Both the position numbers and the translations under genes were made by a program. Positions 9,462 through 20,749 of a stretch of 64,000 nt of DNA are shown here, piece after piece; positions within the stretch are counted from its first letter, which is position 1, and each line of letters begins with the position of its first letter. The DNA comes from DATLMR01 sp035634255. GTDB lineage: Bacteria > Acidobacteriota > Blastocatellia > UBA7656. The DNA is taken from assembly GCA_035634255.1 (NCBI GenBank), contig DASQDI010000068.1, positions 1 through 64,000 of the forward strand, read 5' to 3'. The notes under the pieces are model-generated. The model had not been told where the DNA came from. It did not search any database and saw nothing but the letters and a program-made list of their open reading frames with translations.

Positions 9462-11996
9462 CTACATCAGGCTGACGGGGTCGACTTCGATGGTGATGGA
9501 CCGGGGGCTGTGGCCCGCCGCGATGGCGCGGTCCATCGCGAAGTCTAGGGCCTCGCGCGCGCGCTTGCGGCTGCGCGCCTTTATCAGTATTTGAAACCGG
9601 TGCTCGTTCTTGAGCCTCGCGATGGGCGCGGGCGCGGGGCCGAGTATTCTGAGCGACGAGTCCTTGGCCGCGTTGCGCAGCTCGCGCGCGAGGTGATCGC
9701 TCGTGCCCGCGGCGCGGTCGAACTCTTTATCGTGAACGCAGATGTTGATGAGCGCGCTGAACGGCGGGTAGTGCATGGAGCGGCGGAAGCTGATCTCGCG
9801 CCGGTAGAACTCGTCGTAGTCCTGGGCCTTCGCGCAGACCAGGGAGTAGTGCTCGGGGTGGTAGGTCTGGATCACCACCCGCCCGCGGAGGTCCCCGCGG
9901 CCCGACCGGCCCGCGACCTGCGTGAGGAGTTGAAACGTGCGCTCGGCCGCGCGAAAGTCCGGCAGAGACAACCCCGCGTCGACCGAGATCACGCCGACCA
10001 GCGTGACGTTGTGAAAGTCGTGCCCCTTGGCGAGCATCTGCGTGCCCACGAGCAGGTCTATGGTCCCCGCCGCGAATTCCATCAGGAGGTGTTCGAGGCT
10101 CCCCCGCCTCCGCGTCGTGTCGCGGTCCACGCGCGCTATGTTCATTCCGGGGAACATGTCTTTGAGCTTCGCTTCGAGCTGCTCGGTGCCTTCGCCCACG
10201 TAATGCATGTACTGCCCGTCGCAGGCCGGGCATGCGCGCGGGGCGGGGCGGATGTAGTTGCAGTAGTGGCATTGCAGGCTCGAATTGTACCGGTGGTAGG
10301 TGAGCGTCACGTCGCAGTTCGTGCAGCGTATCGCCTCCCCGCAGGAGCGGCAGAGCGCGAACGAAGAGAAGCCCCGGCGGTTGAGCAGTATGATCGACTG
10401 CTGCCCGCGCTCGTGCGTGTCGGTGATCGCCGCCTTCAGCTCGTCGGAGAAGGTCTGCTGTTTGCCGTGCCGCTTGAAGACCTCGCGCATGTCTATGGTC
10501 TGCACGTCCGCCAGCGAGCGGTTGCCGTAGCGCGCCTCCATCCTGAGGTAGGTGTACTTGCCGGAGATCGCGTTGTGGAACGATTCGAGCGAGGGGGTGG
10601 CCGACCCCAGGACGACGATAGCGCCCGCGCCGACCGCGCGCATTATGGCCGTATCGCGGCCGTGGTAGCGCGGCGTGTCGTCCTGCTTGTAAGAGGTCTC
10701 GTGCTCTTCGTCCACGATGATGAGGCCGAGGTTCTCAAGCGGGGCGAAGACCGCCGAGCGCGTGCCTATCACCAGACGGGCCGCGCCCTCCTTGACCCGC
10801 CTCCACTCGTCCGTCCGCTCGCCGTCCGAGAGGCTGGAGTGGAGTATCGCGACCGCGTCCCCGAAGTGCGCGCGCAGGCGGCGGGAGAACATGGGCGTGA
10901 GGGATATTTCGGGCACGAGCATCAGCGCGGACATGCCGCGCCGCGTGGCCTCGCGCATCGCGCGGATGTAGATCTCGGTCTTGCCGCTGCCCGTGACCCC
11001 GTGGAGAAGGAAGGTCGCGTACTTACCCTCGTTCATCTTCTCCAATATGCTGTCGAGCGCGGCCTGCTGCTCTTCGTTGAGCATGACCAGGTCCATCTGC
11101 CGCTGCTCCATGTGCGCGAGCGGGTCGCGCCTGACTTCGCGCGCGAACACTTCGCACAGGCCGCGTTTTTCCAGGGTGCGGATCACGGAGGCGGAGACAT
11201 CGGCGGCCTCGATCAGCTCGCCGAGCCCGACCGCGTCGGCCGAAGAGGCCAGGATTTCGATCACGCGCTTCTGCTGCTCGTTCAGAGGCCTGTCCGACTG
11301 CGGCGCGCGCGCTTTCGCCCGGCCTTTTTTCGGGTTATGCCCGTTGGTCCCTTGCGCCTCGCCCGGCCCGTTCCCTTCTTCGGCGGCGGGCGGCGAAACC
11401 AGAAGCCTCACGGCGTTCTGGAGCCTCGGCTTCATCCGGCTCTCGCCCACGCGGTGCGAAGTGTTTATGAAGCCCGACCGCTCAAGCTGCTTTATCAGAG
11501 CGAGGGCGCGCGGCTTCGTAAGCTGGCGCTCAAGCTCCGACGAGCTGATCGTGCCCGCGCCCGCGACCATTTCGAGCGCCTGGAACTTGGAGGACGACCA
11601 GCCGAAGCCCGCGGACACGTGCGAGAGCGCCGACCTGCCCGCCTCCGTGATCGTGAGCATCTGCTCCGTGGCGACGGTTGCCGCCGCCGGGAGCGCGGTC
11701 CGCAGGCACTCCCCCCACGGCGCGTAGTAGTAATCGCTCATCCACCGGGTCAGGTCGAGTATGTCGCGCGCGACGATGGGAGACTCGTCGACCAGCTCTT
11801 CGACCTCTTTTATTTCAGCCTCCGAAATTTCGTCGTCCAGCCGCTCGTGCAGGGCGACTATGAAAGCGGTCAGCAATTTCCTGCCGAAAGGCACGAGCAC
11901 GCGGCAGCCGACGCGCGCCCTGGCCGCTAGCTCTCCCGGCAGGTGATACGTGAAGGTTTGTCTGACGTAGACTGGAACGGCGACCTCGGCGAACAT
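9462..11996 (-). CDS. priA: Primosomal protein N' (replication restart helicase PriA)
   Basis: PriA is a 3'-5' superfamily 2 helicase that reloads the replisome at stalled forks. The sequence shows the N-terminal 3'-DNA-binding domain (VAVPVYVRQTFTYHLP), Walker A GVTGSGKTE (about residue 335), DEEH, GSATPS, and the helicase-embedded zinc-binding Cys pairs (CRSCG, CTNC, CHYC, CPAC, from about residue 552). At 844 residues it is longer than the usual 700-750. Part of the excess is a Gly/Pro/Lys-rich low-complexity insert (about 200-235) between the DNA-binding and helicase parts. The ATG lies 6 bases after a TAAAAT box, so the mRNA may be leaderless. Confidence 0.95.
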   Translation of the reverse strand: MFAEVAVPVYVRQTFTYHLPGELAARARVGCRVLVPFGRKLLTAFIVALHERLDDEISEAEIKEVEELVDESPIVARDILDLTRWMSDYYYAPWGECLRTALPAAATVATEQMLTITEAGRSALSHVSAGFGWSSSKFQALEMVAGAGTISSSELERQLTKPRALALIKQLERSGFINTSHRVGESRMKPRLQNAVRLLVSPPAAEEGNGPGEAQGTNGHNPKKGRAKARAPQSDRPLNEQQKRVIEILASSADAVGLGELIEAADVSASVIRTLEKRGLCEVFAREVRRDPLAHMEQRQMDLVMLNEEQQAALDSILEKMNEGKYATFLLHGVTGSGKTEIYIRAMREATRRGMSALMLVPEISLTPMFSRRLRAHFGDAVAILHSSLSDGERTDEWRRVKEGAARLVIGTRSAVFAPLENLGLIIVDEEHETSYKQDDTPRYHGRDTAIMRAVGAGAIVVLGSATPSLESFHNAISGKYTYLRMEARYGNRSLADVQTIDMREVFKRHGKQQTFSDELKAAITDTHERGQQSIILLNRRGFSSFALCRSCGEAIRCTNCDVTLTYHRYNSSLQCHYCNYIRPAPRACPACDGQYMHYVGEGTEQLEAKLKDMFPGMNIARVDRDTTRRRGSLEHLLMEFAAGTIDLLVGTQMLAKGHDFHNVTLVGVISVDAGLSLPDFRAAERTFQLLTQVAGRSGRGDLRGRVVIQTYHPEHYSLVCAKAQDYDEFYRREISFRRSMHYPPFSALINICVHDKEFDRAAGTSDHLARELRNAAKDSSLRILGPAPAPIARLKNEHRFQILIKARSRKRAREALDFAMDRAIAAGHSPRSITIEVDPVSLM

Positions 11997-12002
11997 GGGC
12001 GC

Positions 12003-12031
12003 ATTTTACACGAAGACCGGTCGCGCGGAAA
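12003..12031 (-). promoter_or_regulatory. Candidate priA promoter placing the start of transcription at the ATG
   Basis: On the minus strand a -10-like TAAAAT (12008-12003) sits 6 bases before the priA ATG, with a weak TTTCCG 17 bases further upstream. The geometry fits a leaderless transcript. The -35 match is poor, so this is tentative. Confidence 0.3.
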
Positions 12032-12049
12032 CCTGAGAGCGCGAACCGC

Positions 12050-12078
12050 TTGATTTCTCCGATGGCTTTCGCTAGTTA
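12050..12078 (+). promoter_or_regulatory. Candidate promoter of the threonine dehydratase-like gene
   Basis: TTGATT (12050-12055), 17-base spacer, then TAGTTA (12073-12078), ending 6 bases before the ATG at 12085. Spacing is exact for a leaderless start, but the -10 hexamer is a poor match. It interleaves with the divergent priA promoter. Confidence 0.3.
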
Positions 12079-12084
12079 TGCCAT

Positions 12085-13020
12085 ATGGAAAACGTCGAAC
12101 ACCCGCGCGCGAAGGTGGAGGAAGCCGCACGCGCGACCACCCTCATCGAATCGGCGCGGCTGTCGGCGCGGCTCGGGGCCCGTCTGGTGATCGCCAGCGA
12201 AACCTTTCAGCACACCGGGAGCTTCAAGTTCCGCGCCGCCTACAACCTCGCCGCGGGCGTGAGCGAGCGGAAGATCATCACCGCTTCGTCCGGCAACTTC
12301 GGGCAGGCGATGGCCTACGCCTGCAAGCTGCTCGGCAAGTCCTGCATAGTCGTGATGCCCGAGACTTCGGCCAGGGTGAAGGTCGAAGCCGTGCGCGAGT
12401 ACGGGGGCGCGGTCGACCTGCTCGACGTGAAGGCCCGGAGCCGCGCCGAACGTGTGGCCGACCTCGCGGGGCTCCACCCGGACGCTTACGTCGCGAGCGC
12501 CTACGACGACCCCCTAGTGATCGAAGGCAACGCGAGCCTTGGCTCCGAGCTCGCCGCGCTCGAGGCCGAGTTCGATTTCGTGATCGCTCCCGTGGGCGGG
12601 GGCGGTCTCACGTCGGGGTTGGTTCGGGGATTTCAGAGGGCGGGCAGGGAGGCCCGCATCTGGGGGGCCGAGCCGCTGATGGCGAACGACGCGGCGCGGT
12701 CTTTAAAAGCGGGCCGCATCGTCGTGAATGACGGCGAGCCGCAGACGATAGCCGACGGCGCGCGCACGGTCAGCATCGGCCGCCACAACTGGGAAGTGCT
12801 GCGCGAGGGGCTCGCGGGGATAGTCGAGGTGCCCGAAGAGAATATCAAAGAGGGCGTGCGATTGCTCTTCCGGCTCGCGAACCTGAAGGCCGAGCCGACG
12901 GGCGCTTTAGCCATCGGCGCTCTGCTCACGGAGCCCGAGCGGTTCCGCGGCCGCTCAGTCTGCGCGGTCGTGAGCGGCGGAAACGTCGATGGGGAAGTCT
13001 ACAGAGGGATAATTGCTTGA
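12085..13020 (+). CDS. Threonine/serine dehydratase-like PLP enzyme
   Basis: A 311-residue fold-type II pyridoxal-phosphate enzyme. SFKFRAA holds the Lys expected to bind PLP (about residue 48); SSGNFGQA is the substrate-carboxylate loop; VGGGGLTSG is the phosphate-binding glycine loop (about 172-180). This pattern fits threonine ammonia-lyase, serine racemase and related dehydratases. No C-terminal ACT regulatory domain is present, which argues for a catabolic dehydratase or racemase rather than the isoleucine-regulated IlvA. It is divergent from priA with 88 bases between the starts. Immediately after its stop codon lies a copy of a dispersed repeat. Confidence 0.85.
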   Translation: MENVEHPRAKVEEAARATTLIESARLSARLGARLVIASETFQHTGSFKFRAAYNLAAGVSERKIITASSGNFGQAMAYACKLLGKSCIVVMPETSARVKVEAVREYGGAVDLLDVKARSRAERVADLAGLHPDAYVASAYDDPLVIEGNASLGSELAALEAEFDFVIAPVGGGGLTSGLVRGFQRAGREARIWGAEPLMANDAARSLKAGRIVVNDGEPQTIADGARTVSIGRHNWEVLREGLAGIVEVPEENIKEGVRLLFRLANLKAEPTGALAIGALLTEPERFRGRSVCAVVSGGNVDGEVYRGIIA

Positions 13021-13172
13021 GCAGGGGTCAGGGGCCAGGGGCCGGGGGCCGGTGCTGCCCCGGAGGGTTTCGATTTACTCGAAAGGGATTCTTTCAGAGG
13101 ACCGATTCTATAAAGAGAGTCTGAAATCTTCCTTCCTTAGCCCCCGAATCCTGACCCCTGCCCCCTGCCCCC
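13021..13172. repeat. Dispersed intergenic repeat, copy 1
   Basis: G-rich and C-rich arms (built on GGGGTCAGG and CCTGACCCC) flank an AT-richer core. The core segment 13104-13121, read on the minus strand, is nearly the same as 62837-62854 in a second copy at 62770-62922, and a second shared block (GAATCCCTTTCGA) is present in both. The copy fills the gap exactly between the stop codons of the genes ending at 13020 and 13172. No ORF inside. It resembles a MITE or REP-like element; the family is unknown. Confidence 0.7.
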
Positions 13173-13540
13173 TAAAAGATCCTCCTTCTGGTCGTCCTGT
13201 TTTTGTAGAGCCAGAGGGCGGTCGCGCTGCCTCCGCCTATCAGGGCTCCGACCACGGCTCCCTTCTTGCCTTTGATTACTCCGCCTGTGATTGCGCCCGC
13301 GCCCGCGCCCGCGCCGATGACGGCGGCGGCCCCGGCCGGGCTGTCCATCCACCTGTGCCGCCGCTCATAGTTGACTATGCCCGGCCCGTCGAAGAGGTTG
13401 ATGCCGTGATCGCCGATCCTGTACCCGTTCTTGCCGCGCTTGATGATCCTGCGGCCCTCCCCCTGCGCGAAAGACGGCTCGGGCATCAGGGCCCCCAGCA
13501 GACCTATCGCCAGGAAGAGAATTACCAGCTTTCTTCTCAT
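13172..13540 (-). CDS. Small exported glycine-zipper protein
   Basis: A 122-residue protein with an N-terminal signal peptide (about 1-25, ending PSFAQ). The C-terminal half holds a glycine-zipper segment (about 67-105, AAAVIGAGAGAGAITGG then GAVVGALIGG), typical of small outer-membrane or membrane-associated glycine-zipper 2TM proteins. Downstream is an Arg-rich tail. AGGAGG lies 8 bases before the ATG. Monocistronic; the stop codon abuts the dispersed repeat. Molecular function unknown. Confidence 0.75.
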   Translation of the reverse strand: MRRKLVILFLAIGLLGALMPEPSFAQGEGRRIIKRGKNGYRIGDHGINLFDGPGIVNYERRHRWMDSPAGAAAVIGAGAGAGAITGGVIKGKKGAVVGALIGGGSATALWLYKNRTTRRRIF

Positions 13541-13882
13541 TACAAGTCCTCCTGAATATTGGTGGGCGGTTCGTGCAAGGCGGTGATGCGCGAGCGGTCG
13601 GCCCGCGTTGCCCGGCCCGATTTTTATTTTCGGGCTTATGGTCGCGGCAATGAGCCGGGCTTATCTTTAGGATGAATGCTTTTAATTTTACTATGGGAGC
13701 GTTCCGGTCTAATATAAGCCCGTAATCATCCGTCGTGCGCGCCCGGTCTGCAATGGCGAGATGGTCAGAGAGCAATCATAGTGCTAAATGATACTCCGAC
13801 TCCAACCGATCTGCTCGCATAAAAATTCTCTCCGGGCGCGCAGTTACTTCGGATTTCAAATCTCGAATCTCTCATAATCAAA
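13541..13882. other. Intergenic region with a nine-base repeat in both orientations
   Basis: Lies upstream of the glycine-zipper gene (minus) and beyond the sdh terminator. The motif CGGGCTTAT occurs at 13631-13639 and 13656-13664 and its inverse at 13714-13722. A short hairpin (13615-13620 with 13630-13635) has a T-rich loop. These may be regulator sites or terminator remnants. No ORF or RNA gene recognised. Confidence 0.35.
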
Positions 13883-13919
13883 AAGAAGCCGACGCAATTT
13901 TTATTTGCGTCGGCTTCTT
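13883..13919. terminator. Intrinsic terminator of the first sdh operon
   Basis: A perfect 15-bp stem (13883-13897 with 13905-13919) with a 7-base loop. For the minus-strand transcript it is followed by a short U-rich run. It lies 22 bases past the sdhB stop codon. Confidence 0.85.
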
Positions 13920-13941
13920 CCGTTTGAGAGGGTGGGCGGGC

Positions 13942-16610
<2,669 letters not shown>

Positions 16611-16622
16611 TATTGATTCAGT

Positions 16623-17297
16623 CTATTTCACCAACCCTGTCAAAACGGCGGCGACGATGGCGACGTTGCCGACGAAGATCACGAGCGCCATGGTCCTGGC
16701 AAAGAGGTTGATCGAGCGCGTGATGGCCCGCCGCCTCAGGCCGAGCGACTGGAACATGCTGCTTACGCCGTGGCTCAGGTGCAGGCAGAGCAGCCCCATG
16801 GCGATGATGTAGAAGGCGGACACCCAGACGTTCGAGAAGCCCGCGATCATCATCCCGTAAACGTCGTGCTGGCCATCCCTCGTCAGGCGGAGGTACTCGG
16901 GGTTGGTCACCCCGAACGTGAAATGGAGCAGGTGGTAAACGACGAAGGCCAGGATTATCAGCCCGCTCATGAGGATCGTCCTCTGGGCGAGGGTGGACGC
17001 CACGACCTTGTAGTCGTTGTAACCGACGGGTCGCGCCCTGCGGTTGATGCGCGCCAGCTGGATGGCGGCCGTGATGTGCAGTATCACTACCGCGAGCAGC
17101 CCGAGCCGAGCCGCCCACAGAATCCCAGGCTTCGATTTCAGGAAGGCCGCGTAGTCGTTGATCGCGTCCGGGCCCAGGAAGATTTGCAAATTGCCCGCCA
17201 TGTGCGCGATCACGAATGCGAACAGCGCGAAGCCCGTGAGCGCCATGACATACTTTTTGCCGAGAGAAGATTTATAGAATCTGATTACGTTACTCAT
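16623..17297 (-). CDS. sdhC: Succinate dehydrogenase cytochrome b558-type subunit, operon 1
   Basis: Membrane anchor of complex II, 224 residues with five hydrophobic helices. His residues placed for two haems occur in FVIAHMAGNL, VILHITAAIQ, VVYHLLHF and LHLSHGV. A single long anchor with five helices and no separate SdhD is the type B complex II, usually working with menaquinone. It differs clearly from the SdhC at 23904-24551, so the two operons are not a recent duplication. A good sigma70-like promoter lies about 110 bases upstream. Confidence 0.9.
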   Translation of the reverse strand: MSNVIRFYKSSLGKKYVMALTGFALFAFVIAHMAGNLQIFLGPDAINDYAAFLKSKPGILWAARLGLLAVVILHITAAIQLARINRRARPVGYNDYKVVASTLAQRTILMSGLIILAFVVYHLLHFTFGVTNPEYLRLTRDGQHDVYGMMIAGFSNVWVSAFYIIAMGLLCLHLSHGVSSMFQSLGLRRRAITRSINLFARTMALVIFVGNVAIVAAVLTGLVK

Positions 17298-17413
17298 GAG
17301 AGATCAGCTAGACCCGCCTTCAAGCATTATGGACCAGGCCGGAGGCGCGGGGTGGCAGAACTCGCCCGGTCGCGCCGCCCGTTTAACACCACGTAATGCG
17401 TCGGTGAACCGGC

Positions 17414-17443
17414 AATATAATGATCGCCTCGGGCCGCAGTCAA
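17414..17443 (-). promoter_or_regulatory. Sigma70-type promoter of the first sdh operon
   Basis: On the minus strand TTGACT (17443-17438), an 18-base spacer and TATATT (17419-17414). The predicted start of transcription is near 17407, leaving a leader of about 110 bases before sdhC. Confidence 0.6.
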
Positions 17444-17481
17444 GGAAAGGGCCGGAAGCCTGCAACGAACAGGATTCATGG

Positions 17482-17512
17482 TTGAAGAAATCCCTCTTAA
17501 TACATCTATAAA
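17482..17512 (+). promoter_or_regulatory. Possible promoter of the 989-residue protein/PAD unit
   Basis: TTGAAG (17482-17487), a long 19-base spacer and TATAAA (17507-17512) in an AT-rich patch, divergent from the sdh promoter. The leader to the ATG at 17743 would be about 225 bases. The spacing is poor, so this is only a candidate. Confidence 0.3.
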
Positions 17513-17742
17513 ATTAGCAGCCGTGTGACGTTAAGTAAAATTCAAAAGAATAATGCCGAGTATAAGGAGTGCTTCAGGCCGGCCGGCGGCCGGTCGCGCC
17601 ACTCTCGCGAGCACGCTCCCGGCCCCCGCCCCGAGCCGCATCGACATGCAGGTCATTCCTGCCGGGCATGGAAAAGACCGGCGAGCTTTACATACCTTAC
17701 GGGTTGATTTATCTTCACTGCATTGAATCTGGAGGAAACGTC

Positions 17743-20712
17743 ATGCCCGGACAAGAGATCCTGCGTTTTGTGCAACTCGTCGCTCCCAAAAAGAAGAGCA
17801 AAATACTCAAACTGAATCTGCAACTGACCTCTTTCGGCGAGGGCGTCGTCAACGCTCGCGGTCAGGAGGGCGGCTCGAAGAGGGTCTTCGAATTGGCCGA
17901 CGACTTCCTCGGGAGTGAAAGGTTTGAACTGGACGCGACGAAGATAGAGCTGGCCCCCAAAGCATTCGATTTCGTGGCCGCGCTTCGCGAAAAATCGGCC
18001 CAGCCGCTGTCCGGGTATGAGGAGTTGATAGAGTACGTATTCGGCGAAGCCCCGGCCGACCTGGTGGAAGGCTCCCCCTTCAAGGGGCTCAGGAACAAAG
18101 TCTTCGACGGTTTGATCGCCCTGAAGATGCTGCCGGAAAAACACCCTCGCCTGCTCGCGGAGTACGCCGATTTGCAGCGCGCGATCAGCATCATCGAGCG
18201 GGCCGCCGAGAAAGACGAGCGGCTGGCCGAACTGAACCCGCAGGCTTTGCTCGCGGCCACGATCTCGCTGCCGGAAGAGATATTCCCCCTGCCAAGCGCG
18301 GCGGCCGAGCGCGGCGACCCGGCCCCGGCGGATGACCGTCAGGGCGAGATTGCCAGTCTGACTCAGGAGATCGCCGACCTCGAACGGACGACGGACGAGA
18401 TACTCTCGCTCGGCGCGCGGGATTTAGAGGTCGTCGGGCCATCGTCCGAAACCAAGATAGGCTTCGTGACGGAGGCTCCGGCGTCGAGCGTCTCGTTCTC
18501 ACTCCCGGCCGAGCGGGCGAGCCTGTTTGCCGCGCCCACACAGGACATTGCCAGGGATTCTTCCGTCGTTTTCAAGAGGTCCAGCGTCGAGGGGCTTACG
18601 GAAAATACGAGGACGCTGCTCTCCTCCCTTGGAATCGATCCGGAGAATAGTTCTCTGAGCACGGTCCTGGACAAGTTGGAGAGCCGGTCTTTCAAGCTGC
18701 AAAAAGAATTGAACCTCATCGACGCTCCCCCGGCCCCGCCGCAGTTCTTCAAGCTCGGGACCACGACGATCCCTGATAATTTCCCCGCCTTTCCTGGGCC
18801 TGGGGGGCTCGCACAGCCGGAAGCGCCGGGGGTTCCGACGAGCGTCGGCCAGATCAGACCGTCGCATGTCGGACGCCTGCTGAGGACTTTGCAGAATATC
18901 GTCCGGTACGAAGCCGAAGAGATCGCGCACGTGGAGAATGTCGTTATCGGCGAGTCGAAAAACCGGGAGACGCGCCGCCTCCGCCGCACGGAAGAGTCGT
19001 TCACCCGCGAGGAAGAGACCACCCGCGAAGAAGAGCGCGACTTGCAGACCACGGAGCGGATGGAGCTACAGCGCGAGGTGCAAAACACGGTCAAAGACAG
19101 CCAGCAATTTAAGATCGGGGCGTCCATCTCCGCGGGGTATGGGCCGGTAGAGGTCTCGGTCAGCACGGAGTTCTCCACCGAGAGTTCGAGCGAGTCGATT
19201 GACCGGACCGCTTCGAGCTACGCGCGCGAGATTACGGAAAAGACCGCTTCACGGATCACCGAACGCATCAGAGAAGAGCGGACGACCCGCACCATCGAGG
19301 AGTTTGAAGAGACTAACCAGCACGGGTTCGCGAATAACACCGACGAGCATATCTCGGCCATCTTCCAATGGCTGGTCAAGGTCTACCGGGCGCAGGTGTA
19401 TGACTACGGCGTCCGCCTCTTTTTCAACATCACCGTTCCCGAGCCGCAGTATTTTCTGCTGAACACTCTCGCCAAACAAAAGGCCCCCGTCGAGGGGCTG
19501 AAACAGCCCGACCCGATTGATTTCAAGCCGGGCGACATAAAGACCTCGACCTACCAAAAGTACGTCAGGAAATATCAGGTCGAAGGCGTGAGGCCGCCGC
19601 CCAAGCAAAAAAAGATCATCTCCAAAGTGTTCCGGTACCCGGAAACGGCCGCGCCGCAGAATGAGCCTCCGCCTGAGGAGATGACCGACAGTCTGGAAGT
19701 TCCGATTGAGGACGGCTACAAAGCGGTCGAGGCGTATGTCATATGCCTGAGGGGCCGCGCCAAGCACGGCGCGGGGCCGCACCCCAACGACGTACTGACC
19801 GGCCTGTCGGTCTTCATCGGAGAGGCCACGCTGAGCTTCATCTCCGACCAGGCCCACGTCATCAAGGGTAACTATCACACAAGTCTTGCCGATGAGGTCG
19901 GGTCGATCATGATAGGTCTGCACGCCCGCAACATCATGTCCTACGTGCTGGGTATCGAGATCACGATTGTGCGCACCGAGCGGGCGCTCGCCCAGTGGCA
20001 GCACGAGACGTACGACGCGATTCTGGCCCGCTACCAAACCCTCGAAGCCGAGTACCGCGAGCGCAAAGCGGAGCTTGAGACTCAGGAAGGTATAAAAATA
20101 GAAGGCCGGAACCCGCTGGAGAATCGCCTCCTCGAACGGAACGAGCTCAAGCGCTCCGCGATCACGATGCTCACCGGGCAGTACTTCGAAGAGTTCGACG
20201 CTATCCTGGGGTTTTCCGAAGGGAGGATTGACTTCGACGAAGCGGTGCCGGAAGGGCGCTACGCGCGCTTTTTCGAGAATGCCTTCGAGTGGGAGAACAT
20301 GGTCTATCAGTTCTACCCCTACTTCTGGGGCAGAAAATCGACGTGGCAAAAGAAGCTGTTGTTGCAGGACGTTGACGCGACCCACGCGGAGTTCCTCAAA
20401 TGCGGCTACGCCGACATGGAGATACCGGTCCGTCCGGGATTTGAAGCCGCCCTCATGCATTACCTGGACACGGGGAAGGTCTGGCAGGGGGCCGAACCGC
20501 CCGACATCACCACCTCCAAATACGTAGCTTTTCTGGAGGAGATAAAAGAGCGGCGCGAGCAGGAAGAGCCGCACCAGGAGTTCCCGGTCGGGGAGCCGTG
20601 GGAGATTCGCCTCCCGACAACCCTCGTCCGCATTCGCCCCGGCAACAGCCTGCCCGAGTGGCAGCAGGATGAAGAAACGGGCGAGTGGGTGCCCGTGGCC
20701 GAGGAAGAGTGA
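17743..20712 (+). CDS. Large protein of unknown function, coiled-coil rich, upstream of the arginine deiminase
   Basis: A 989-residue protein of a family I do not recognise. There is no signal peptide and no ordinary membrane helix. Visible parts: a compact N-terminal region (1-180); a low-complexity, Pro/Ala-rich stretch (about 180-390); a Glu/Arg/Thr-rich helix (about 398-450); a short Gly/Ser segment with alternating hydrophobic residues (about 453-478, including KIGASISAGYGPVEVSVST); a second charged helix (about 480-520); a more globular region (about 525-740); a coiled coil (about 745-800); and an aromatic-rich C-terminal part with YFWGRKSTW. Hairpin-between-helices architecture can be membrane-active, but that is speculation. 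The start at 17743 has GGAGG 7 bases upstream; the frame stays open further upstream. It precedes the PAD gene by 37 bases, so a shared transcript is likely. Confidence 0.75.
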   Translation: MPGQEILRFVQLVAPKKKSKILKLNLQLTSFGEGVVNARGQEGGSKRVFELADDFLGSERFELDATKIELAPKAFDFVAALREKSAQPLSGYEELIEYVFGEAPADLVEGSPFKGLRNKVFDGLIALKMLPEKHPRLLAEYADLQRAISIIERAAEKDERLAELNPQALLAATISLPEEIFPLPSAAAERGDPAPADDRQGEIASLTQEIADLERTTDEILSLGARDLEVVGPSSETKIGFVTEAPASSVSFSLPAERASLFAAPTQDIARDSSVVFKRSSVEGLTENTRTLLSSLGIDPENSSLSTVLDKLESRSFKLQKELNLIDAPPAPPQFFKLGTTTIPDNFPAFPGPGGLAQPEAPGVPTSVGQIRPSHVGRLLRTLQNIVRYEAEEIAHVENVVIGESKNRETRRLRRTEESFTREEETTREEERDLQTTERMELQREVQNTVKDSQQFKIGASISAGYGPVEVSVSTEFSTESSSESIDRTASSYAREITEKTASRITERIREERTTRTIEEFEETNQHGFANNTDEHISAIFQWLVKVYRAQVYDYGVRLFFNITVPEPQYFLLNTLAKQKAPVEGLKQPDPIDFKPGDIKTSTYQKYVRKYQVEGVRPPPKQKKIISKVFRYPETAAPQNEPPPEEMTDSLEVPIEDGYKAVEAYVICLRGRAKHGAGPHPNDVLTGLSVFIGEATLSFISDQAHVIKGNYHTSLADEVGSIMIGLHARNIMSYVLGIEITIVRTERALAQWQHETYDAILARYQTLEAEYRERKAELETQEGIKIEGRNPLENRLLERNELKRSAITMLTGQYFEEFDAILGFSEGRIDFDEAVPEGRYARFFENAFEWENMVYQFYPYFWGRKSTWQKKLLLQDVDATHAEFLKCGYADMEIPVRPGFEAALMHYLDTGKVWQGAEPPDITTSKYVAFLEEIKERREQEEPHQEFPVGEPWEIRLPTTLVRIRPGNSLPEWQQDEETGEWVPVAEEE

Positions 20713-20749
20713 CCGCTCAGGTCGGATGCCTGCGCCGAGTGAAATCCTT

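Noticed and set aside
9591..11930. 779-codon open frame on the plus strand opposite priA
   Set aside because: Arg/Ala/Gly-rich, no domain, wholly antisense to a well-supported priA frame; a product of high GC.
19249..20574. 441-codon minus-strand frame inside the 989-residue gene
   Set aside because: Antisense to a frame with a strong Shine-Dalgarno and consistent domain-like character; no recognisable product.
17743..20712. Phage tail or contractile injection component
   Set aside because: No sheath, tube, baseplate or AAA+ genes are nearby and no specific motif was recognised, so no such call is made.
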